Assembly: GCF_015500075.1 (NCBI RefSeq)
Contig: NZ_CP045496.1
Span: 4,846,001 to 4,910,000, forward strand
Origin: Mesorhizobium sp. INR15
GTDB lineage: Bacteria; Pseudomonadota; Alphaproteobacteria; Rhizobiales; Rhizobiaceae
Direction of reading: 5' to 3'
DNA length: 64,000 nt
Shown: positions 25,613 through 32,921 of the stretch, one piece after another
Position numbering within the stretch: the first letter of the stretch is position 1
How the letters are laid out: each line of letters begins with the position of its first letter
The notes under the pieces: model-generated
What the model was told of the DNA's origin: nothing
What the model saw: the letters and a program-made list of their open reading frames with translations, nothing else
The model's database searches: none
Made by a program: the position numbers and the translations under genes

Positions 25613-26637
25613 AGGCCTTTTATGCCGAAGAACAGAAGCGCCACGATCCCAAGGCCTTCCTGTCGAGCGGTGCGGCACAGCCCAACCCGGAAAAACCGGA
25701 GCGCGCGGAAAGATTATTAGCCGGCGCAATATCGGCGGGATGCACGATCGGGCGGCCCCGGAATCACGGCCTGGGCCCGGTCTCGGCAGTGCATACGCCG
25801 GAATATCTCGACTTCCTCGAACACATCTACACCCGCTGGCAGCGCATCGAGGGCGCCTCGGCCGAGGTAATGCCCAACATCCACCCGATCGCGCGCAACG
25901 GCTCCTACCCGGCTTCGGCGGTGGGTCAGGCCGGCTATCATATGGCGGATACTGCTTGCCCGATCTCAGGCGAGACATGGCAAAGCGCCTTGTGGAGTGC
26001 CTGGAGCGCTGTCGAGGCCTCCGAAGCCGTCATGTCAGGCGCGTCGGCTGCCTACGCGCTGTGCCGCCCGCCCGGCCATCACGCCTTCGCCGATGTCGCC
26101 GGCGGCTTCTGCTTCATCAACAATTCGGCGGTGGCGGCACAGGCCTTGCGCAAAAACGCAGCCCGGGTCGCGATCCTCGATGTCGACCTCCACCACGGCA
26201 ACGGCACGCAAGGCATCTTCTATGCACGGCCGGATGTGCTCACCGTATCGGTGCATGCCGACCCGGTGCGCTTCTACCCCTTCTTCTGGGGACATGCCGA
26301 CGAACGCGGCGAAGGTCCGGGCCTCGGCTACAATTTCAACCTGCCCTTGCCGCGAAAATCCGCCGACGCAAGCTTTCTGGAGGCGCTTGGCGTTGCTTTC
26401 CAACGCATCCGTGCCTTTTCGCCCGACGCGTTGGTAGTGGCGCTCGGTCTCGACGCTTTCGAAGGCGACCCGTTCGGCGGCCTGTCGGTGACGACGCCCG
26501 GCTTCTCGCGCATCGGCGAGGCCATAGCCGGGCTCGGGCTGCCGACGGTGATCGTGCAGGAGGGTGGCTATCTCTGCGACGAACTCGGCGCCAACCTCAC
26601 GGCATTCCTCACCGGCTTTGGCGGCAAGGGACGGTGA
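25609..26637 (+). CDS. Histone deacetylase-like amidohydrolase (acetylpolyamine/AcuC superfamily)
   Basis: A 342-residue zinc amidohydrolase of the class II HDAC/acetylpolyamine amidohydrolase superfamily, which removes acyl groups from amines. Key parts are the His-His dyad in CRPPGHHAFAD (about 146-156), the zinc ligands in VDLHHGNGTQ, and the second aspartate in LGLDAFEGDPFGGL, followed by EGGYLCDEL. Bacterial relatives deacetylate polyamines or small amides, not histones. It is the last gene of the operon, coupled by ATGA overlap to the GNAT gene. It may strip an acetyl or other acyl group from a pathway intermediate. Confidence 0.9.
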   Translation: MKAFYAEEQKRHDPKAFLSSGAAQPNPEKPERAERLLAGAISAGCTIGRPRNHGLGPVSAVHTPEYLDFLEHIYTRWQRIEGASAEVMPNIHPIARNGSYPASAVGQAGYHMADTACPISGETWQSALWSAWSAVEASEAVMSGASAAYALCRPPGHHAFADVAGGFCFINNSAVAAQALRKNAARVAILDVDLHHGNGTQGIFYARPDVLTVSVHADPVRFYPFFWGHADERGEGPGLGYNFNLPLPRKSADASFLEALGVAFQRIRAFSPDALVVALGLDAFEGDPFGGLSVTTPGFSRIGEAIAGLGLPTVIVQEGGYLCDELGANLTAFLTGFGGKGR

Positions 26638-26655
26638 TTTGACCCGGAGGCCGCG

Positions 26656-27921
26656 TCAGGAACGCTCCTGCCGCAGCATGGCGATGACCCGATGCACGCT
26701 TTCCAGTGTCTCATCGATCTCGGCCGCCGTGTTGTAGTGGGCAATGCCGATGCGCACGACGCCGTGCTCAGGGGGAATCCCGAGTTGCTGGACGATCTCC
26801 CAGGCGTAGTTGTGGCCTGACCACAGGAAGATGTTTTCAGCATTCATCTGCCGCACGATCGAGTCTGGCACGATGCCCTCAACCGTGAAGGAGACGGTCG
26901 GCACGCGCTCGCCCACCCGCGCCGGATCGGTGATGCCGCGAATGGTCAGGGCCGAAATATCCGACAGGCCGTCGATCAATTGCTGTGCCAGCGCATTCTC
27001 ATAGGCAATGGAAACCTCAAACGCCTTGGCTATCTTCCGGCGCCGCGAACCGCCCTCGCCGGCCGCCGCGCCCAGCTCCGCGAAATAGGCGACAGCAGCC
27101 GTCAGGCCGGCCATCAGTTCGATCTGCGGCGTGCCGAGTTCGAAGCGTTCCGGCAACCCGTTGGAGGAACACCGGCACTTGTACGGCTCCAGCGTCTCGA
27201 TAACATCGCGCCGCCCCCACAAGATGCCCATATGCGGCCCGAAGAATTTATAGGCCGAGCAGATCAGGAAATCGCAGCCGAGGTCCTGCACATCGACGAG
27301 GCCATGCGGCGCGAATTGCACGGCGTCGACATAGACCAGCGCACCTGCGTCCTTGGCGATACGCGTCAGTGCCTTCACGCGGTTGATCGAGCCAGTCAGG
27401 TTGCTTGCATAATTCAGCGCCACGAGCCGCGTCTTCTCGTTGAGAAGTGCCGCCAGCGCTGTCTCCTCGACCTGCCAGCTCTGCTCGTCGAAAGGCAGCC
27501 AGCGCACCACAAGGCCAAGGTCCTCAGCCAATTGCAACCAGGGCGATACATTGCCCTCGTGGTCCATGCGGGTGAGGATGATCTCGTCGCCGGGCTGCAT
27601 CCCGCGGCCGAGCGTGCGCGACATGTGATAGGTCATCGTCGTCATGTTGGCGCCGATGATGATCTCCTCAGGGCCGCTCGCTCCGAGGAAATCGGCCATC
27701 GCCAGATGCGCTTCGTCGACGACCGCCTGCGCGGCAATCGTGGTCTCGAAGTAGCCGCCGAGATTGGCGTTGGTTGTGAGCAGGGAGCGCGAAACCGCGT
27801 CGGCCACCATTTGCGGCACCTGCGTGCCAGCGGGATTGTCGAGATAGATGCGGCGCCGGCCCTTGTCGGCCAGGGAAAGCGCCGGGAATTTGGCCCGCAC
27901 GGCCTCGATCTCGAATGACAT
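26656..27921 (-). CDS. Class V PLP enzyme, cysteine-desulfurase-like but lacking the active-site cysteine
   Basis: A 421-residue PLP protein of the SufS/VC1184-like branch of class V aminotransferases. The start RRIYLDNPAGTQVP, the LTRMDHEGNVSPWL segment, and the PLP lysine in CSAYKFFGPHMG are clear. Where cysteine desulfurases carry the catalytic Cys (near RxGxHCA), this protein reads FLWSGHNYAWE, so desulfurase activity is unlikely. Related enzymes act as epimerases, lyases or aminotransferases. GAGGGAAG precedes the ATG. It converges on the catabolic operon 18 bases from its end and may belong to the same pathway. Confidence 0.88.
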   Translation of the reverse strand: MSFEIEAVRAKFPALSLADKGRRRIYLDNPAGTQVPQMVADAVSRSLLTTNANLGGYFETTIAAQAVVDEAHLAMADFLGASGPEEIIIGANMTTMTYHMSRTLGRGMQPGDEIILTRMDHEGNVSPWLQLAEDLGLVVRWLPFDEQSWQVEETALAALLNEKTRLVALNYASNLTGSINRVKALTRIAKDAGALVYVDAVQFAPHGLVDVQDLGCDFLICSAYKFFGPHMGILWGRRDVIETLEPYKCRCSSNGLPERFELGTPQIELMAGLTAAVAYFAELGAAAGEGGSRRRKIAKAFEVSIAYENALAQQLIDGLSDISALTIRGITDPARVGERVPTVSFTVEGIVPDSIVRQMNAENIFLWSGHNYAWEIVQQLGIPPEHGVVRIGIAHYNTAAEIDETLESVHRVIAMLRQERS

Positions 27922-27975
27922 GACTTCCCTCTTCGTAAATTCAAACAGCTCGTCTGGCGGCGCGGATCTGCCGGC

Positions 27976-29043
27976 TTATGGGCAAGGATTGCCGACCCGC
28001 TGGTGGATCGCGTCGACCGCCTTCTGCATCTCTTCAGTCCAGTAGACATCAACAGAATCAAGCGCCATTTCGAGCTGCCCGATGGTCGTCGCGCCAATGA
28101 TGTTCGAGGTGACAAAGGGGCGGCTGGAGACATAGGCGTTGGCGAACAAGGCTGGCTCCAGACCAAACGAGCGCGCCAATTCGTTATAGGCAAGCAGCGC
28201 TTCGGCTGCATTGGGCGTCTCGTAACGCTGGCCACGGTTGAAGAGCTGCGAGCGGGACCCCTGCGGCCGCGCGCCGTGGTCGTATTTGCCGGTGAGGTAG
28301 CCCTGCGCCAGGGGCGAATAGGGCAGCAGCGACACCTGTTCGCGATCGCAGACCTCGGCGAGGTTCACCTCGAAGGTGCGGTTGACGAGATTATAGGCGT
28401 TCTGCAGCGAAACCACGCGTGGTCCCCCGCCCTTTTCGGCTTCGGCTAGAAACCGCATCACACCCCAGGAGTTCTCGTTCGACAGGCCGAGATGGCGGAT
28501 CTTGCCCGCCTTCACCAACTCGTCGAACACCGCAAGCGTCTCGGCGATCGGCGTTTCATCCGTTGGCGCCCCGACGGAATCGGCGCGCCGGGCCGTCGTG
28601 CCGACGCGGGTCGGATTGGAGCCCCAGGGAATGTCCCGTTCCGGCCAATGGATCTGGTAGAGGTCGAGATAGTCCGTGCCGAGCTTGGTCAGCGACTTGT
28701 CGATGGCGTCGAAAATGTCGGCGCGCACCAGCTGCGACGGACGGTCGCCCCGAAACCAGGTGTTGGCGGTGCGGCCAACCACTTTCGAGGCGAGGATCAC
28801 CTTGTCGCGGTTGCCTTTTGCCTTCATCCAGCTGCCGATGATCTTCTCGGTGCGGCCCTGGGTCTCTGCCTTGGGCGGGATCGGATAAAGCTCTGCGGTG
28901 TCGATGAAATTCACGCCTCGCGAAAAGGCCAGATCCATCTGCGCATGGCCTTCGGCCTCGGTGTTCTGCTGGCCCCAGGTCATCGAACCGAGGCAGATCT
29001 GGGAAACAAGAAGGTCGGTCCGACCGAGACGGCGTTTGTGCAT
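27976..29043 (-). CDS. Aldo/keto reductase, Tas-like
   Basis: A 355-residue NADP(H)-dependent aldo/keto reductase. The catalytic tetrad is visible: Asp and Tyr in FIDTAELY, Lys in VILASKVVG, and His in YQIHWPERD. The GSMTWGQQNTEAEG start resembles the Tas branch. It lies 54 bases upstream of the class V PLP gene on the same strand, so the two probably form an operon facing the catabolic one. An aldehyde released by the class III aminotransferase would be a reasonable substrate, but that is inference. Confidence 0.9.
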   Translation of the reverse strand: MHKRRLGRTDLLVSQICLGSMTWGQQNTEAEGHAQMDLAFSRGVNFIDTAELYPIPPKAETQGRTEKIIGSWMKAKGNRDKVILASKVVGRTANTWFRGDRPSQLVRADIFDAIDKSLTKLGTDYLDLYQIHWPERDIPWGSNPTRVGTTARRADSVGAPTDETPIAETLAVFDELVKAGKIRHLGLSNENSWGVMRFLAEAEKGGGPRVVSLQNAYNLVNRTFEVNLAEVCDREQVSLLPYSPLAQGYLTGKYDHGARPQGSRSQLFNRGQRYETPNAAEALLAYNELARSFGLEPALFANAYVSSRPFVTSNIIGATTIGQLEMALDSVDVYWTEEMQKAVDAIHQRVGNPCP

Positions 29044-29174
29044 GGGTTGTTGCTCCGACGGGAGTTTTGGCGCGGGCAGCGCTGAGCGGATGCCACAGCA
29101 TACAGGACCGCGAGGACGGTCTCCAAGCCCATTAGCGCCCAGTAGCGGCTGGCTTCCTGCTATTTGGATGATTT

Positions 29175-29687
29175 CTAGCGCCGTGGCCCCGCCAGCGCGC
29201 GCCGCTTGGCCTCGTCGATCAGCATGTTGGCCACCTGCATGCGGATCATGGCGCGCTGGCGCAAATGCGGGGCAACCCGATCGGGATGGTTCGAAAAAGC
29301 AAAGCTGCGGCGCATGCGGCTGAAATCCGCGGCCGACTTGGAATTGTCGAGGCCGAGTTCGACAGCGATCGTTTCCGGATCGATCGGCGGCAGCTTTTCC
29401 TCAGGTCTTGGCTCTTCGCCGGCAAGCGCGAGCTTGGCATGATCGAGCAGCGCGGCGAACTCGGTTGCCAGATCCGCTCCTGCCTCACGATACTCGGTGG
29501 CGAAGCTGCTGCCTGACACCTTGATGCGGCCCGAATGGAGTTCGTCAGCCACGGAGAGGTAGTCGAACGGAATGGAGGGACGAGCAGCTGCGTCCTCGAC
29601 CTTGTCGGATTCGACAAAGAGGTCGTCGAGCAACGACGCGAAGTCGCGTTTGGCCGCAGTGCCGATGTCAGCCTCCTCCTGTCTCAA
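29175..29687 (-). CDS. J-domain-like protein with a C-terminal HPD motif
   Basis: A 170-residue protein of unknown function. Its last 45 residues read like helices II and III of a DnaJ J-domain: RRSFAFSNHPDRVAPHLR contains the HPD tripeptide used to stimulate Hsp70, followed by a helix ending ANMLIDEAKRR. The first 125 residues are acidic and unlike DnaJ. The start is uncertain: the frame opens with a TTG at 29687 that lacks a ribosome binding site, while GGAGGAGG lies inside the frame five bases before an ATC codon (29664-29666). The gene is probably real, given the conserved-looking end. Confidence 0.65.
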   Translation of the reverse strand: MRQEEADIGTAAKRDFASLLDDLFVESDKVEDAAARPSIPFDYLSVADELHSGRIKVSGSSFATEYREAGADLATEFAALLDHAKLALAGEEPRPEEKLPPIDPETIAVELGLDNSKSAADFSRMRRSFAFSNHPDRVAPHLRQRAMIRMQVANMLIDEAKRRALAGPRR

Positions 29688-29805
29688 ACATGCGTATTCG
29701 AGAAATCCAACATAGAGCGGGCTCGTTAAAAATGAATGCCGTCGATCTTAACGAATTTAGCTGTCTGCCGGCCTAACGGGCAAGCTGGCTCGGCAAGCCG
29801 AACAA

Positions 29806-29940
29806 AAAGCCGGACTGCACTTTCATGCAGTCCGGAAATTCGCCAGGAGTGGCGAGGAAAAACCGGCCATGTGCCAGCGTTGAAGCATACGGTCGGCCCG
29901 CGCCAAGAGTTTCATCGCGAAAATGAAATGCGGCCAAAAA
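29806..29940 (-). ncRNA. Candidate small RNA ending in a strong minus-strand terminator
   Basis: On the minus strand a perfect 10-base hairpin followed by CTTTTTG (29810-29835) has no convincing gene just upstream. Next to it is a second hairpin (29841-29854, CGCCA-CTCC-TGGCG) that shows CTCC, complementary to ribosome binding sites, in its loop. Exposed anti-Shine-Dalgarno loops before a terminator are typical of alphaproteobacterial trans-acting RNAs. I found no clear promoter, so the 5' end is a guess. The terminator could instead serve the gene at 30263-30769. Confidence 0.3.
29810..29835 (-). terminator. Rho-independent terminator, minus strand
   Basis: CCGGACTGCA pairs with TGCAGTCCGG around a 6-base loop. 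Read on the minus strand the hairpin is followed by CTTTTTG; on the plus strand by AAATTCG. So it works for a minus-strand transcript. Confidence 0.75.
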
Positions 29941-30038
29941 AATCAGCAGGACATAGCTGGCATGCGAATGCTGCACTGCACAATTGTCACGACTCACCTA
30001 TATTGCGCGGTGTGGAGGACCAACCAGGAGCCTGAATT

Positions 30039-30203
30039 ATGGGTTTCTTCACTGAAATGTTCGCCCGGCCAAGGCCGCAGGAACATCTGAGATACCGCGC
30101 GGCATTGGCTCTGCTGCATTCGATGAGCAATTCCGACCGCGCCGATATCGGCATCAAGCCCGCCGATTTTCCGCGCATCGCCCGCGAAATGTCCATTCGC
30201 TAG
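30039..30203 (+). CDS. Short DUF1127-like peptide
   Basis: A 54-residue protein, MGFFTEMFARPRPQEH at the start and ADIGIKPADFPRIAREM at the end. The second half matches the DUF1127 pattern (L-x-D-I-G-I/L-x-x-x-D-I), a family of tiny basic alphaproteobacterial proteins linked to RNA turnover and to phosphate or stress responses in the few cases studied. CAGGAG lies nine bases before the ATG. The 350 bases upstream (29688-30038) contain no other gene, only the minus-strand terminator and the possible small RNA. Confidence 0.65.
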   Translation: MGFFTEMFARPRPQEHLRYRAALALLHSMSNSDRADIGIKPADFPRIAREMSIR

Positions 30204-30262
30204 TCCCGAAGGCACCAGAGGTTTCCCGACAAGAGCCGGGGAACCCCAAGGGCCTGAGGACT

Positions 30263-30769
30263 TTAGCGCGCGCCCAGGAACGTCGCCTTGCCCAGCGGCA
30301 CGCCAACGTGGCGCAAGATGTCGTAGGCCGTGGTCAGGTGGAAATAGAAATTGGGCATGGCCAGGTGCAGCAGATATTGCGTGCCGGGCATGGAGATTTC
30401 ACGGCCACCCAGCTTCAGCTCGATCATCTTGTCGTCCGAACCGTCGATATCGGCGGCCGAGAATGTCGCGAGATGGGCGAGCGTCTTGGCGATGCGTGCT
30501 TCCAGGTCGGCAAAGCTCGCCTCGCTGTCGTCGTATTTCGGCACCTCGCGGCCAGCGAGGCGCGATGGCGCGCCTTTGGCATGGTCGGTGGCGATCTGTA
30601 CCTGTCTTGTCAGTGCATACATGTCCGGCGCCAGCCGCGACGTCAAAAACACTTGAGGGTCGATCTTGCGGTCAAGCGCATTCTGTTCGGCGGTCGACAG
30701 CACAGTGGAAAGCGCTTTCAATCGAGCGGAAAACACAGGCACGGATGCCTCGTACATCGATATCGTCAC
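30263..30769 (-). CDS. DUF1993 family protein (DinB-like fold)
   Basis: A 168-residue protein of the DUF1993 family. The beginning MTISMYEASVPVFSARLKALSTVL, the middle FLTSRLAPDMYALTRQVQIATDHAKG and the end PNFYFHLTTAYDILRHVGVPLGK are characteristic. The family is predicted to be a four-helix bundle related to DinB, without known activity. The start is GTG with AGGAG a few bases upstream. It stands alone, divergent from the secreted protein gene at 30907. Confidence 0.87.
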   Translation of the reverse strand: MTISMYEASVPVFSARLKALSTVLSTAEQNALDRKIDPQVFLTSRLAPDMYALTRQVQIATDHAKGAPSRLAGREVPKYDDSEASFADLEARIAKTLAHLATFSAADIDGSDDKMIELKLGGREISMPGTQYLLHLAMPNFYFHLTTAYDILRHVGVPLGKATFLGAR

Positions 30770-30906
30770 GTGAATCTCCTATCCGGCTGGAGCGCCGACG
30801 GCAGGACGTAGCGCCTTCCCCGACGATTCTTCAAGCATGACGACAGTTGGCGTCACCGCGCCGCCGCAATCCTGATGGTAAAATCCGCCATCCGTGGAGA
30901 TTCTCG

Positions 30907-31956
30907 ATGAGACGTGCTCTTTTCGCAGCGGCTGCTTTCTTCTCCCTTGCCACGACAGGCCAGGCGGTACTCGCCGCCGAGGATACACCGGAGGCCCCTT
31001 ATGTCGACGACAGGTCGAGCGCAGACGCTGTCGTCCGCTCACTTTACAGCGCCATCAACAGGCATGAATTCGCCCGCGCCTGGGACTATTTCGGCGACAC
31101 CAAGCCGGCTAAGGATTTTGACAGTTTCGTCAAGGGTTATGACGGCACGAACAAGGTCGAAGTCGAAACCGGCGCCGTTTCCGATGAAGGTGCGGCCGGC
31201 AGCACTTTCTACAGCGTTCCCGTCGCCATCAAGGCGACAGACAAGGACGGTGGCGAAAAAGTCTTCGCCGGCTGCTACACGCTGCGCCAGGTCAATGCCC
31301 AGATTCAGGCACCACCCTTTAATCCGATCCACATCGAAAAGGGTGCGCTGAAACCTTCCACCGACGATTTCGAAAAGGCCGTGCCGCCAAGCTGCGGCGA
31401 CGGGCCACCGCCGCCGAAGAAGGACACGGCACTGGAGCAGGCCAAGAAGGCCTTCCTGGCGACCTATGGCGGCCAATGCGACAAGCAATTCCTGGCCGAT
31501 GAGCCCGAGGTCTTTTCAATTCACTACAAGGACAAGAATGCGGCTGCCGGCGATCCCGACAAGGAGACACGCCTGTTTCATTTCTCCTGCTCGGCCGCTG
31601 CCTATAACGAGAGCTCGATCTACTACATGACCGATGACGTGGACGGAGTACGGCAGTTGCAATTCGCTGAGCCGGAGACCGACATCCGCTACGAAAACAA
31701 CGACAGCGACGGCAAACTGTTGAGTGTGACGGTGATCGGCTTCCGTACGACGGGCTGGGCCGTCAATTCCGACTATGATCAGGATGCCCACACGATCACA
31801 ACGTTCAACAAGTGGCGCGGCGTCGGCGATGCCTCGGACTCCGGCACCTATCTGTTCCGCAACGGCGATTTCTCGCTGGTCCAGTACGACGTCGATGCAT
31901 CCTATGATGGCGAGGAAAACCCGCAGACAATCGTCGATTACAACACAGCACCCTGA
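30907..31956 (+). CDS. Secreted protein with a DUF1176-like C-terminal part
   Basis: A 349-residue exported protein. The signal peptide MRRALFAAAAFFSLATTGQAVLA ends near AAEDT. Residues 30-160 form one domain with a VVRSLYSAINRHEFARAWDYF start, similar to NTF2/SnoaL-like or lumazine-binding-like modules. The C-terminal 170 residues, with LFHFSCSAAAYNES, DVDGVRQLQFAEPE and a late WRGVGDASDSGTYLF, resemble DUF1176, although the usual RGxGDCG has lost its cysteine. I chose the ATG at 30907 for the signal peptide. Role unknown. Confidence 0.7.
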   Translation: MRRALFAAAAFFSLATTGQAVLAAEDTPEAPYVDDRSSADAVVRSLYSAINRHEFARAWDYFGDTKPAKDFDSFVKGYDGTNKVEVETGAVSDEGAAGSTFYSVPVAIKATDKDGGEKVFAGCYTLRQVNAQIQAPPFNPIHIEKGALKPSTDDFEKAVPPSCGDGPPPPKKDTALEQAKKAFLATYGGQCDKQFLADEPEVFSIHYKDKNAAAGDPDKETRLFHFSCSAAAYNESSIYYMTDDVDGVRQLQFAEPETDIRYENNDSDGKLLSVTVIGFRTTGWAVNSDYDQDAHTITTFNKWRGVGDASDSGTYLFRNGDFSLVQYDVDASYDGEENPQTIVDYNTAP

Positions 31957-31977
31957 TCCATACCCTTCGATCGCGCT

Positions 31978-32889
31978 CTACGGCGCCTTCGAAAGCATCC
32001 AGTTGAGCGTGCCGCGCCAGTCGGTCATGCGGATCGGCGTTCCGTGGGTGCCTGTCTCAAAGCGGACGAAACGCGTTGGGTAGGTTTTCGACTTGGCGAC
32101 GATGGAGCGGAAGAAGGCTTCCTGCTTCTCCACCGCGAACACCGGGTCCTTGCTGCCTTGGCCAAAGAACACCGGCACGTGACGCTTGAAGGCCGGGCTT
32201 GAGAAGAAACTTTCGTCCCACAGCGAGCCGAGCAGCAAAAGTCCGCTGATGCGCGCGCCTGTATCCGTGCTGGAGGCAAGCTTCCAGCACAGGGCGCCGC
32301 CCATCGAACCGCAAGCGACAAAAATCTTCGCTCCGGGTGACTGTTCGGCATAGTGGTCGATCAGTGCCGCCACCTGCGCCGTGCCTTTGTCGCCGAAGTC
32401 AGGGAAATCCGGGCTGAGATAGAGGCCATTGTTGCCGGCCATCAAGTTCTTGATGCGGTTGAAATTGCCGCCGAAGGTGAAGTCGTCGACGCCTTGCTTG
32501 CGGCTACCGCCCTGCCCGTGCAGGTAGAGCACGATGATGCCGGCGCCTGTCGTGCTGCCGACCGCAATATGCCTGACGTCTCCGGCATCGGTTTTCAGCA
32601 GCAGGTCCTGCTGCACCTTGCGCACGCTGGTATCAGTATACTGGGCATGCACGCGGCGCTCAGGCACCTCGTCACGGGCATTGATGTCGCGCAGCTCCTG
32701 ATAGTCGATGACCGTGTAGGCGCCATTGTTGCCGGACGATAGAGTTGCCGGATAGGCAAAGAGATCGTCTTTGAACGGTTTGAGCGAGAGCGCATCGGCA
32801 CAGGCGATGCCACCAGCCAGCAGAAGCAGCAGGGCCGTGGAAAGCAGGGTCGGCAACACCGCGAACGGGTAGTGAATTCTGGAAATCAT
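31978..32889 (-). CDS. Exported alpha/beta hydrolase at the end of the cox-type operon
   Basis: A 303-residue alpha/beta-fold protein with a signal peptide (MISRIHYPFAVLPTLLSTALLLLLAGG is hydrophobic from residue 8). The oxyanion region is LYLHGQGGSRKQG; the nucleophile elbow reads ACGSMGGAL, so the first Gly of GxSxG is replaced by Cys; the acid and His are probably in GSKDPV and GTHGTP. A TTG at 32925 overlaps the upstream stop (TTGA) and would add 12 residues, so translational coupling to the molybdopterin gene is possible. Substrate unknown. Confidence 0.78.
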   Translation of the reverse strand: MISRIHYPFAVLPTLLSTALLLLLAGGIACADALSLKPFKDDLFAYPATLSSGNNGAYTVIDYQELRDINARDEVPERRVHAQYTDTSVRKVQQDLLLKTDAGDVRHIAVGSTTGAGIIVLYLHGQGGSRKQGVDDFTFGGNFNRIKNLMAGNNGLYLSPDFPDFGDKGTAQVAALIDHYAEQSPGAKIFVACGSMGGALCWKLASSTDTGARISGLLLLGSLWDESFFSSPAFKRHVPVFFGQGSKDPVFAVEKQEAFFRSIVAKSKTYPTRFVRFETGTHGTPIRMTDWRGTLNWMLSKAP

Positions 32890-32921
32890 GCCGAAGCCTT
32901 GCGATTTTCGGCTTTGGTTTG

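Noticed and set aside
25290..26642. Plus-strand open frame of 450 codons overlapping the GNAT and deacetylase genes
   Set aside because: Out of frame with both recognised genes, extremely Arg-rich, no motif.
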